From Novakomyces olei (taxonomy: Eukaryota; Ascomycota; Novakomycetes; Novakomycetales; Novakomycetaceae): a stretch of 64,000 bases of DNA. The stretch spans positions 817,001-881,000 of the forward strand of contig JADEYG010000002.1 of assembly GCA_016906335.1 (NCBI GenBank), given 5' to 3'. Position numbers and translations under genes: made by a program. Of the stretch, positions 10,300-21,844 are shown piece after piece; position 1 is the first letter of the stretch; every line of letters starts with the position of its first letter. A model generated the notes under the pieces. It did not search any database and was not told the DNA's origin. It worked only from the letters and a program-made list of their open reading frames with translations.

Positions 10300-13200
10300 A
10301 TGGCTTCCTTCTTCGCAAGGCAACAGCTGGCGCTCTTCGCCTATCTGCTGTTAGCATTCGGTTATGCTCGACCTACGCTTGCGAACGGCTTCACTCCGCC
10401 AAAGGACAATTGCCAATGCAAACCAGAGCCTCTTTGCCCGTACCAACAGTTCTCGAAAGGCGATCCTCAAGGTGCTCCCACAATCATTGCCGCCACATCG
10501 AAGGGGTCTGACTGGAGCATTGATGTCCACATGAAATTGGAAGACTACACCGATTCCAATGCCGACTTGCGTCAATTGAAAATTATCAGCCCAATTAACG
10601 AAGTACTGTATGACTCTCAGAGTCCCGACAATTCCAAGAATTGGCTCGATTTTGACTATGAGTTCACCGCTTTGTCTTCAATGGTTTATCAGCGAGGCGA
10701 TTTGTATTGTGTTGATGTTCAGTTCCAGTATGATTGGCAAGGAAAACACAATTCGTACGATTACCGCACCGGCTGCGACTCTGGAGCAGTGGGTCCCACA
10801 TACTGCTGGAATCCTTCCAAACAGTGTGGGGATTCATCCTCTTCTTTACCACCCACAGTCAGCACAAGTACCAATGTTCCACCCTTGTCTTCAAGTATTT
10901 GGTACGGCAATTCGTCCTCCGTTATTCCAACTACTAGCACAGTCGTGCCGCCGCAGACGACCACGACCTCTTTTGTGCCTCCGCCACAGACGACTACAAC
11001 AATGTCCAGCTCTACTACGAGCCAATTTGTTCCACCAACGCAAACTTGGACTAAACCTGGAGACTGTGCGCCGACTCCTCTTTGCCCAAAGCAGGACTTT
11101 TCCAAGGGAAATCCTCTAGGAGCTCCTAGCTTGACCAGTGCAACTGCTCAAGGCTCAGACTGGCTAGTAGGGGTTCATATGGAGCTCGAGTCAGCTGATT
11201 CAAATGCTGATATCCGTCAATTGAAGATCATTAGCCCAATCAACGAGGTACTGTACGATTCAGCGAGCCCAGACAACTCAAAGAACTGGATCGACTTTGA
11301 CTATGAATTCACAGCGGCAGGATCCTCTGTTTATCCTCGCGGTGATTCTGTCTGTGTTGATGTGCAATTCCAGTACGATTGGCTAAACAACAAGTACAAC
11401 TCGTACGACTACCGAACCGGATGCGACTCTGGAGCAGTTGGACCCACTTTCTGCTGGAATCCTAACAAATGTAACTCGCAATCTTCAGTGCCTCCTGTGC
11501 CTCCGACAACGTCTCAGACGAGCTCTTCTTCGGTAGTGCCACCTGTGAGCACGAGCTCAACAATTAACACTACTTCTTCAGTGCCTCCTGTGCCTCCGAC
11601 CACGTCTAAAATTGAGAGCACGAGCTCAACAATTAACACTACTTCTGTGCCTCCAACGACGTCTAAAATTGTGAGCACGAGCTCAACAAATAAAACTATT
11701 TCTTCAGTGCCTTCAGTGCCTCCAACGACGTCTAAAATTGTGAGCACGAGCTCAACAGTTAACACTACTTCTTCAGTGCCTTCTGTGCCTCCTACCACGT
11801 CCAAAATTGAGAGCACGAGCTCAGCAGTTAACACTACTTCAGTGCCTCCAACGACGTCTAAAATAGTGAGCACGACCTCAGCAGTTAACACTACTTCAGT
11901 GCCTCCAACGACGTCTAAAATAGTGAGCACGACCTCAGCAGTTAACACTACTTCAGTGCCTCCAACGACGTCTAAAATTGAGAGCACGACCTCAGCAGTT
12001 AACACTACTTCAGTGCCTCCAACGACGTCTAAAATTGAGAGCACGACCTCAGCAGTTAACACTACTTCAGTGCCTCCAACGACGTCTAAAATTGTGAGCA
12101 CGACCTCAGCAGTTAACACTACTTCAGTGCCTCCAACGACGTCTAAAATTGTGAGCACGAGCTCAACAGTAAACAATTCTTCTTTAGTACCTCCGAGCAC
12201 AAGTCCAACTGTTCCACCAGTCCAAAGCTCAACAACAACCTGCGACTTGTTCCCGACCACAAGCAAGAGTGAATCATCTGCTACTCCTCCGTTTAGTACC
12301 ACATCCGCGTCAGCTTTCAATACTTCTTCGAGCACAAGTCCAACTGTTCCACCAGCCCAAAGCTCAACAACAACCTGCGACTTGTTCCCGACCACAAGCA
12401 AGAATGGCACTTCGAGCACCATTCCTCCTCCGGAGAGCACTACGACAAAGGGTACATCAAGCACAGTTCCACCAGAAACTACAAGCAAGAATGGCACTTC
12501 AAGTACAGTTCCTCCTCCGGAGAGCACTACGACAAAGACGTCAAGCATAGTTCCTCCTGAGAGCACAACATCAAAGGGTACATCAAGCACAGTTCCACCA
12601 GAAACCACAAGCAAGAATGGCACTTCGAGTACAGTTCCTCCTCCGGAGAGCACTACGACAAAGACGTCAAGCATAGTTCCTCCTGAGAGCACAACATCAA
12701 AGGGTACATCAAGCACAGTTCCACCAGAAACCACAAGCAAGAATGGCACTTCGAGTACAGTTCCTCCTCCGGAGAGCACTACGTCAAAGACGTCAAGCAT
12801 AGTTCCTCCTGAGAGCACAACATCAAAGGGTACATCAAGCACAGTTCCACCAGAAACCACAAGCAAGAATGGCACTTCGAGTACAGTTCCTCCTCCGGAG
12901 AGCACTACGTCAAAGACGTCAAGCATAGTTCCTCCTGAGAGCACAACATCAAAGGGTACATCAAGCACAGTTCCACCAGAAACCACAAGCAAGAATGGTA
13001 CTTCAAGCACAATGCCTCCGGAGAGCACAACTACAACCACCTCAGGCATAGTTCCTCCTCCAGAGAGCACAACTACGACTTCATCAAGCATAGTTCCTCC
13101 TGAGAGCACAACATCAAAGGGTACATCAAGCACGGCTCCTCCAGAAACTACAAGCAAGAATGGTACTTCAAGCACAATGCCTCCGGAGAGCACAACTACA

Positions 13201-15027
13201 ACCACCTCAGGCATAGTTCCTCCTCCAGAAAGCACAACTACAACTAGCTCAAGTATAGTTCCTCCTCCAGAGAGCACTACGACAAAGACGTCAAGCACGG
13301 TTCCTCCGGAGAGCACGACTACAACTACCTCAGGCATAGTTCCTCCTGAGAGTACAACATCAAAGGGAACTTCAAGCACGGCTCCTCCGGAGAGCACAAC
13401 TACAATTGTGCCGCCACCTCAGAGCTATTCTTCCACTCTGAGCACATCTCAGCCAACTTCAAGCAAGAGCGAAACCTCAACTGTATCGACGGCCGAACAA
13501 GCAACATTGGCAAGCTCAAGCACCAGTCAAACGGTTCCGCCAAGCACTCCTCCGGCCGAAAGCACAACAGAGAGCACTGTCAGTAACCCGTCGACTTATG
13601 TACCAAGCCAGACATCATCTACAGGTGAGGAAATACCGACTACTTCACCTCAATCAACTGTGCCAAATCAGTCTTCCAGCGTTGTTACACAAAGCACAAG
13701 TGTCTACACCTACCAGACGACTCCTTCGCAACCGGAAACGACAGTCACCAAGCCTGCTTCAGTTGTGACTTTTGTCTCGACTGTGACTGAAGGATCTACG
13801 GTGTACACGACGATTTGCACTACACCAGTTGAGTCATACTCAGGATCTGCCTCCACTATGACAGTTCCAGCGGCCCAGACTTCACCTGCTCAGACCTCAG
13901 CTGCCCAGACTCCTGGTCAGGAATCTAGCTCGGTTGTTGTCTATGTTTCGACTGTAACTGAAGGATCAACCACATATGTCACAACTTGCACTACACCAGT
14001 TGAGTCATACTCGGGATCTGCTTCCACTATGACAGTTCCAGCGGCCCAGACTTCACCTGCTCAGACCTCAGCTGCCCAGACTCCTGGTCAGGAATCTAGC
14101 TCGGTTGTTGTCTATGTTTCGACTGTAACTGAAGGATCAACCACATATGTCACAACTTGCACTACACCAGTTGAGTCATACTCGGGATCTGCTTCCACTA
14201 TGACAGTCCCAGCTGCCCAGACTTCACCTGCTCAGACCTCAGCTGCCCAGACTCCTGGTCAGGAATCTAGCTCGGTTGTTGTCTATGTTTCGACTGTAAC
14301 TGAAGGATCAACCACATATGTCACAACTTGCACTACACCAGTTGAGTCATACTCAGGATCTGCCTCCACTATGGTCGTTCCAGCGGCCCAGACCTCACCT
14401 ACCCAGACTCCTGGTCAGGAATCTAGCTTGTTTGGCTATGTTTCGACTGTAACTGAAGGTTCAACCACATATGCAACGACTTTCACTACACCAGTTGAGT
14501 CATACTCAGGATCTGCCTCCACTATGGTCGTTCCAGCTGCCCAGACCTCACCTGCTCAGTCTCAAGGCGGAGCGGCTAGCAGTGGAGTTGCAGAATCTGC
14601 AAGTCCAGCAACAGAATATCCTTCAAGCAGCCTTTCTTATACCCTTGAGGCACAAGCGTATACTCCAACTTCATCTGGAGAAACTGGTGCCGCAACTCCA
14701 GAGACTTCCGTTGCTCCGCAGACACCTGGCTCAGAATCTCCAGCAGCAGCAGCAGCAGGAGCACAAACGAGTGCTGCTTCAAATGCTAATACTCCGGTAG
14801 CTTCCGCCACAGGCTCTGCTGGAACGCAAGCCGCGGGCAGTGCCTCTTCACCGTCCGCAGCAACTCTGGCGACTAGCCGTCTCTCTGCATCGGGCTCATC
14901 CACAGGATCAGCCGCAGCCAGCAGCAGCACTACTCTAGGCCAAGCAAGTGCAGGTGCAACTATTTCGGCACCTAATGCCCTGGTTCTCACCATGACAACC
15001 GTTTTTGCTCTCGTATTTGCATTTTAG
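10300..15027 (+). CDS. Large GPI-type cell-wall adhesin/flocculin with tandem repeats
   Basis: This intronless gene encodes 1575 residues. Residues 1-28 form a signal peptide (hydrophobic core ALFAYLLLAFGYA). Two copies of a 130-140-residue Cys- and Trp-containing domain follow at about 36-178 and 255-395. They share LRQLKIISPINEVLYDS, CVDVQFQYDW and YDYRTGCDSGAVGPT. A long Ser/Thr/Pro-rich stalk follows with three repeat families: 19-residue PPTTSKI units, 42-residue TVPPPESTT units and 57-residue VESYSGSAST...VSTVTEGSTTY units. The last resembles TVTEG/TTY repeats of yeast wall proteins. The C-terminus (small residues, then NALVLTMTTVFALVFAF) fits a GPI-anchor signal. The layout of ligand domain, stalk and GPI site indicates a covalently wall-bound mannoprotein for adhesion or flocculation. 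The paired domains could be Flo11-like/Ig-like, but I cannot assign them. A TATTTAAA lies near 10094. Confidence 0.9.
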   Translation: MASFFARQQLALFAYLLLAFGYARPTLANGFTPPKDNCQCKPEPLCPYQQFSKGDPQGAPTIIAATSKGSDWSIDVHMKLEDYTDSNADLRQLKIISPINEVLYDSQSPDNSKNWLDFDYEFTALSSMVYQRGDLYCVDVQFQYDWQGKHNSYDYRTGCDSGAVGPTYCWNPSKQCGDSSSSLPPTVSTSTNVPPLSSSIWYGNSSSVIPTTSTVVPPQTTTTSFVPPPQTTTTMSSSTTSQFVPPTQTWTKPGDCAPTPLCPKQDFSKGNPLGAPSLTSATAQGSDWLVGVHMELESADSNADIRQLKIISPINEVLYDSASPDNSKNWIDFDYEFTAAGSSVYPRGDSVCVDVQFQYDWLNNKYNSYDYRTGCDSGAVGPTFCWNPNKCNSQSSVPPVPPTTSQTSSSSVVPPVSTSSTINTTSSVPPVPPTTSKIESTSSTINTTSVPPTTSKIVSTSSTNKTISSVPSVPPTTSKIVSTSSTVNTTSSVPSVPPTTSKIESTSSAVNTTSVPPTTSKIVSTTSAVNTTSVPPTTSKIVSTTSAVNTTSVPPTTSKIESTTSAVNTTSVPPTTSKIESTTSAVNTTSVPPTTSKIVSTTSAVNTTSVPPTTSKIVSTSSTVNNSSLVPPSTSPTVPPVQSSTTTCDLFPTTSKSESSATPPFSTTSASAFNTSSSTSPTVPPAQSSTTTCDLFPTTSKNGTSSTIPPPESTTTKGTSSTVPPETTSKNGTSSTVPPPESTTTKTSSIVPPESTTSKGTSSTVPPETTSKNGTSSTVPPPESTTTKTSSIVPPESTTSKGTSSTVPPETTSKNGTSSTVPPPESTTSKTSSIVPPESTTSKGTSSTVPPETTSKNGTSSTVPPPESTTSKTSSIVPPESTTSKGTSSTVPPETTSKNGTSSTMPPESTTTTTSGIVPPPESTTTTSSSIVPPESTTSKGTSSTAPPETTSKNGTSSTMPPESTTTTTSGIVPPPESTTTTSSSIVPPPESTTTKTSSTVPPESTTTTTSGIVPPESTTSKGTSSTAPPESTTTIVPPPQSYSSTLSTSQPTSSKSETSTVSTAEQATLASSSTSQTVPPSTPPAESTTESTVSNPSTYVPSQTSSTGEEIPTTSPQSTVPNQSSSVVTQSTSVYTYQTTPSQPETTVTKPASVVTFVSTVTEGSTVYTTICTTPVESYSGSASTMTVPAAQTSPAQTSAAQTPGQESSSVVVYVSTVTEGSTTYVTTCTTPVESYSGSASTMTVPAAQTSPAQTSAAQTPGQESSSVVVYVSTVTEGSTTYVTTCTTPVESYSGSASTMTVPAAQTSPAQTSAAQTPGQESSSVVVYVSTVTEGSTTYVTTCTTPVESYSGSASTMVVPAAQTSPTQTPGQESSLFGYVSTVTEGSTTYATTFTTPVESYSGSASTMVVPAAQTSPAQSQGGAASSGVAESASPATEYPSSSLSYTLEAQAYTPTSSGETGAATPETSVAPQTPGSESPAAAAAGAQTSAASNANTPVASATGSAGTQAAGSASSPSAATLATSRLSASGSSTGSAAASSSTTLGQASAGATISAPNALVLTMTTVFALVFAF
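11490..12180 (+). repeat. Adhesin repeat family A, 57-nt units
   Basis: Tandem units of mostly 57 nt encode PPTTSKIVSTTSAVNTTSV and variants. The central copies are nearly identical at the DNA level; outer copies are more diverged or carry a short SVPSV insert. About ten to eleven copies. Confidence 0.85.
12390..13405 (+). repeat. Adhesin repeat family B, 126-nt units
   Basis: AATGGCACTTC recurs every 126 nt (12490, 12616 and onwards), a 42-residue unit rich in VPPESTTSK and SKNGTSST. Four near-identical copies are followed by rearranged partial ones, the pattern expected from unequal exchange. Confidence 0.85.
13760..14560 (+). repeat. Adhesin repeat family C, 171-nt units
   Basis: GTTGAGTCATACTC recurs at 13828, 13999, 14170, 14341 and 14494, i.e. 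171-nt steps with a final 153-nt step. The encoded 57-residue unit contains VSTVTEGSTTYVTTCTTP, with one or two cysteines in most copies. Confidence 0.9.
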
Positions 15028-15669
15028 ACAAATCACAGAGCTTTGTAATGACTTTCTTGACGCTCTTTTAAGTCCGTTTTATTCATTATTCTTACCCTAT
15101 TTTCTTGAGGCAAAATTTTGGCGGTTTACCGTTTTATTTCTGATTCGGTTTTGGCATGCTTACCCCGACCAGTGAAACTTTCAGTGTAGATATTTTTGAA
15201 AAATTATTCTTCTTTTATACCATATTTGACCGCTATTCGATACACCTTTTGGCAGCTTTAATTGACATTTAAAAGGCATACACCATCTTTGAATTGTAGG
15301 ATGACGCATAGAAACGTAGTCCAGGCGATTAGAGTTTGCGCCCTTACACTCAAGGCGCGTAAGAAAAAGCAGCTTGTTTTCTCGCAAAATTATTGATCTC
15401 GGAGCGCAAAGACTCTAATCATCAGTCTCCCAACCGAGTCCAGAGGTCTTGAAGGGTTTTGGATCTGCGTCTGCGTCATCCGCAAGAATATAAGCACTAT
15501 AAGCACTAGTCGCGTAGTCCAACGCGATAACACAGAAATCCCCATTCCCCAGATTCTATTCTTGAATGAAAACCCTAACTGCTACAAAAAAGAAAACCCT
15601 AACTAACGCTTGACGAAGCCAGTACGTATATTAGGACGGTGAAACAGTTGCTGACTCGGCCAACGAGCA
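15028..15669. other. Intergenic region, adhesin 3' side and CSN5 promoter
   Basis: About 640 bp. No gene is supported. The right end holds two copies of an AACCCTAAC-type box close to the CSN5 start. Confidence 0.6.
15571..15607 (+). promoter_or_regulatory. Telomere-like boxes upstream of CSN5
   Basis: AACCCTAACT at 15571-15580 and AACCCTAACTAAC at 15595-15607, ending 63 bp before the CSN5 start. They are shorter than the full core but in the same orientation as the gene. Confidence 0.5.
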
Positions 15670-17023
15670 ATGTCGGCCGCATCGCAGCTGCGATTCGAGG
15701 AGCAGAGCAATGGGCAGAAAGAAGAAAGCACAGACAGGGTTTTCACGGTAGATGCAGAGCGGCAGCGCGAAATACTTCGTCAAAGTCCCTGGAAGGAGGA
15801 GTAAGTCTGTACAATAAATCAAATATCGGTTATGTGCACAGCTAAACTTGACAGTGTATCGTACTTTCGTCACGTCCGTATATCCGCGTTGGCATTGCTT
15901 AAAATGGTTCAGCATGTACGGTCTGGTGGGGCTCTCGAGGTAATGGGACTTATGCGTGGCGTCATTGACGGAGACGCCTTTGTTGTGCTCGATGCTTTTG
16001 CTCTGCCAGTCGAGGGCACAGAGACAAATGTAAACGCCCAGAGCCAAGCTTTCGAATACATGGTCGAGTACAGTCGTGCAATGAGCTCAGTGGGGCGTCC
16101 AGAGAACGTGGTGGGATGGTACCATTCACATCCAGGCTACGGGTGCTGGCTTTCAGGTACTGACGTTCGGACGCAGATGGACCAGCAGCAGTTTACGGAT
16201 CCGTACCTTGCGATAGTAGTAAGTTCTTTATTTATTTATTTATGTATTTTTTCTTTTTGAAAAACGATTTTAATATCTAGATTGATCCAAACCGGACAAT
16301 GTCCTCTGGAAAAGTTGAAATTGGAGCGTTCCGTACGTACCCTGAAAACTATGTTCCTCCACGGACGAACGAGACACCGGCAGCCTCTGCAGCCAATAGG
16401 CACCAATCAGCAAGCTCAATGGACGAGTATCATCAGCAATCAGTCCCGCTTGCGAAGAGTGAAGATTTTGGGCATTACGCCAGCAAATACTACTCTCTTG
16501 AGATCTCGTACTTTAAATCAGCGTTGGATGCACAGATAATAGATGATCTTTGGGTAAAATATTGGGTCAAATCATTGTCACATTCTGGACTGGACGCGGT
16601 AAGCTGCTTGCGGATATATTGATTCTAACGCAGATAACAGAATAAAGATTACGTCTCGGCACAGCTGCAAGACGCTGCAGAAAAGCTAAGTGTGCTACGG
16701 CCCTCTGTTCATCAGCCTCATCACTCGGGCACTTCTCCATTTGTACCGAACATGAGTTCAGTCTCGGCTATGCGCTCTGGGAAGGCCGCGGGCAGCAGTA
16801 GTACTGGTTCCGGCAGCGGAATGGGCACGGCGACCAGAATTGCCCGACTTCAGCGCGATTTGTACGTATCATTATCAATGCTCCCAAGTCTAATCTTCTA
16901 ATTTCGTGCAGGAATAATATCTTGGTGGAGGAGACACAAGGGCTGCTCACGGAAGCAGTTAAACGCAAACTGTTTTGGGGCGACAAAACGCCATTGCGCG
17001 ATCTCGTTCCGCTGGATTTATGA
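15670..17023 (+). CDS. CSN5: COP9 signalosome subunit 5 (JAMM deneddylase)
   Basis: This is the catalytic subunit that removes NEDD8/Rub1 from cullins (RRI1 in yeast). There are five exons: 15670-15800, 15855-16218, 16281-16598, 16641-16861 and 16912-17023, about 381 residues. The splice joins restore conserved text: [17 protein letters not shown], then [15 protein letters not shown], then [17 protein letters not shown]. The JAMM/MPN+ zinc motif is intact as [14 protein letters not shown], with the upstream glutamate in [10 protein letters not shown]. The C-terminal part ([16 protein letters not shown], then a Gly/Ser-rich linker) is less conserved. Introns are 42-62 nt. The presence of CSN5 fits an early-diverging yeast or a filamentous-type fungus, since many yeasts have a reduced signalosome. 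Confidence 0.95.
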
Positions 17024-17238
17024 ATGCCCTTTAGTCAAAACATGTATATACGTCAATTCGTAACGAACGTTTTATTCATTTACATATTTATATATTTATT
17101 CATTCATTAATTTTATTACACTTTATGAGTACGGTTCATGCATACCCACACACTGGAAACTAAAGATTGCCTTTAATTCTTTACTCATCACCACAACATT
17201 ATATTTATCATAACGAGAATGCAATCACAAAACCGGCC

Positions 17239-18946
17239 CTATTGTGCTGTACACTGAGGACCATCGTCCGTATCCTCTGCTTCTTGCTGCTCTTGTGCAT
17301 CCTGCTGAGCAGCAGCAGTGAAAGCGTCCAAGGAGCCAACAACAGGATGAATGTCGTCCTCTATACTTGGATCGGAATCGCCATTCACTTGAGCGCTTGT
17401 CTTGGCTGAAGGAGTAGTCAAGAGCTCCGATAGCCGGGAGTACTCGAGCGAATCAGAGAGGAAATTGTTGCGCGGAAATTCAACGTCTACAACGAGGAAA
17501 AGATCGCCTCTGGCATCGAGTCGTCGCCCTAACGGCATACCTTCCCCCTTCACGACTAGTACAGTTTGCGGTGAAAGAACTTGGCCTGGCCGTTGATGCA
17601 AATGCAGCGAACGCCCGTCAAGGTGCCGAAGTACTGTTCGTGAAAATCCGCAGAGCGCTTCTGCCAGAGTAATGTGTAAAGTTGCCCTCAAGTGGGGACC
17701 GGCCCTTTCAAAGACGGGATGCGGCTTCTGTTTGAGTACAAAAACAACATCGCCAGTCTCTTCAACATCGGGATCCTGATCAGCTTGCCCTTCCAAGACT
17801 ATTCGGTCTCCTGCTTTGGCTCCGCGATCGATATAGAAGGACAGCACCTTACGCTCCTCTGTCACACGTTTGCCTTTGCAGCGCTTACAACGCTCTTTTT
17901 CGCGTATTGTCTGTCCCGTGCCGTTGCACGCCGTACAAGGCCCGTGCTGTTGTGTCACCATACCGGGAGCGACCTGCCGTAAACCGGTCTTGTAGCCTGC
18001 GCCTCCACAAGAAACACACGTTCTGGCCTTCGCGCCAGGTCGTCCGCCTGATCTGGGAAATTAGCAAGCATTCAAAGGCGCAGGGAAAAATTAGAATTGA
18101 TCAGATTAAATGATAAACAGAGAAAGGTAGATGGTTAGATAGTGATCAACAAGAACGTATATCTTCCTTCCCATGGGCTGTGCAGGAATTTTGGTAAAAC
18201 TTGGCCTTTCCCGCTAATGGCAGAAAAAGCAAGTCTTACAGCACATGCGCCAAAGCAAGAAGATTCAGTACACATGAACAAAAGCCAATCAGCCTTGCCC
18301 AATTATGCCGTGTAGAATGCAAAGTTTAATGGACCAAAAAAAAAGAAAAAACGTAAAAAAAAAGAAAAAACGAAAAAAAAGAAAAGAAGAAAGAAAAGAA
18401 AAGAAAATCAGATGATTTAAGCAAAAGCACCAAGACAAGCCAGCTTACCCCGAACAGGTCTTGCACACTACGTTGCGAGTGCTATTCATACGCACCTCCT
18501 TGCCCTTGTATAGTGTCTCCAGTAGAACATCATATTCATGTACATCGTCCTTGCCACGTGCACGTCGACGCCGACCGTTCCTTGAGCCAGGCTCGGCTCC
18601 GTCCATCCCAAACATTTGTGCCAGTATATCATCCATATCCGTGTTTGGTACAGGTCCACCGTTTACGCCGTTCATGCCATACTGATCGTACGCAGCTCGC
18701 CGGTCTGCGTCTGATAAAATTTCATACGCATCTTGGATTTCTTGAAACCGTGCCGAAGCATCCGCTCGCTCGTGCTCCGGTACTTTGTCCGGGTGGCTGC
18801 TCAATGCAAACTACAAGTTTTAGCAACAAGGGTCAAATCCCTTTTATAGTAGGGAGGGGCATTACCTTTCGATACGCTTTCTTTATTTCAATGTGCGATG
18901 CATCGCGCGAGATCCCCAGCACTTCGTAAAAATCGCGCGTGCTCAT
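17239..18946 (-). CDS. Type I DnaJ/Hsp40 co-chaperone with C-terminal CaaX box
   Basis: Exons are 18866-18946, 18449-18810 and 17239-18052, about 418 residues. The N-terminal J domain ([17 protein letters not shown], then the HPD motif in SSHPDK) is intact. A zinc-finger domain with four CxxC repeats follows: [22 protein letters not shown] and CKRCKGKR. The substrate-binding barrel includes [15 protein letters not shown] and [11 protein letters not shown]. The protein ends in PQCTAQ, a plausible CaaX prenylation signal like the CASQ of Ydj1, so it may sit on ER or mitochondrial membranes. The spacer after the J domain is short and contains [10 protein letters not shown], closer to Xdj1 than to a Gly/Phe-rich linker; a Ydj1/Xdj1-family assignment is as far as I can go. 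The second intron is long (396 nt, 18053-18448). Confidence 0.9.
18337..18410. repeat. Purine-rich tract inside a DnaJ intron
   Basis: An A/G-only tract of AAAAAG and AAAGAA runs on the + strand. On the coding strand this is a pyrimidine run within the 396-nt intron and explains part of its unusual length. Confidence 0.7.
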
Positions 18947-19114
18947 TTGCGGTTCGCAATAAGCCGCTCTTTGCTACAATTATTCGTTATAGCAGCAACG
19001 GCATACACTTTGGTCTGTACCAGCTTTTTTCGAGGCCGTTTGCCAGTACGCTTGTTGTGTGTTTTTTATTGCACTTCAAATTTCATGATAATTAGGAATA
19101 ATTAGACGAATAAA

Positions 19115-19178
19115 TTAGCTGCTTAATATATTAACTGCTTAATTTATTAACTGCCTAATATATTAACTGCCTAATAAA
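19115..19178. repeat. 16-bp tandem repeat, four copies
   Basis: The unit is TTAACTGCTTAATTTA; the four tandem copies differ at one to three positions. It sits between the divergent DnaJ and MSE1 genes. Confidence 0.8.
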
Positions 19179-19372
19179 TAAAGTGCCTAGATAATTATTT
19201 GTAATAAATTACTTGTGTTTTTTAATATGTAGAGACAGAATTATCCATGCAAGACGGTAATTATTTCATATAAATAGAGTTAAATATAAAGTATAGAGTC
19301 ACTTTTCAACAGTTTATATTAATTTTGTATTTTCTAATTCTCATTAATCTAATTTATTATTCAAGTTTCAAT

Positions 19373-19382
19373 TAACCCTAAC
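19373..19382 (+). promoter_or_regulatory. Telomere-like box upstream of MSE1
   Basis: TAACCCTAAC, a half-length version of the core, 132 bp before the MSE1 start. Confidence 0.4.
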
Positions 19383-19507
19383 AATAATTCTTCCATTAAT
19401 TAATGTTTTATCCAACTATACTGAACCTGCTGAACCTGTCAATAAATCGCAACGCTATTAAATTAATAGCACTTTAAACCCAGAGGCGTTTCAGAACGCT
19501 TTATTAA

Positions 19508-21497
<1,990 letters not shown>

Positions 21498-21844
21498 AGA
21501 TAGACGAAAGAAAATAATAAATAAATAAGTGAATAAAAAATTTAAATAAATAAATGACAACGTTCACCGGTACTGTAGATAGTCTTACTGAAATTCAATA
21601 AATATTCAAATCACAAACTACATTTTAGTGACATATGCGTAGAAAAACCAAAGTACCCAAATGCTGATTAAATTTCTTATCAGATGTCTTTAAAGAATTG
21701 TATTCGGACCTCTAAAATAATATGTTAAAATCTAATCAGCCCAAACAGTTGAAAAAAATTTAAATTTGAATAAAAAACGTTGAAAAACTCAACCATAAAC
21801 CACCCATAAGCCATATTTATACATTTAAATTCGAAATTTCGCCA
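21498..21844. other. Intergenic, convergent 3' ends
   Basis: AT-rich DNA with AATA/AAAT runs between the MSE1 and transporter 3' ends. Nothing else seen. Confidence 0.6.

Noticed and set aside
11514-13397. Long antisense frame (627 codons) opposite the adhesin repeats
   Set aside because: It is a by-product of the repeat periodicity in the Ser/Thr/Pro region. It encodes only VVLSGGT-like repeats and has no start context or domain.
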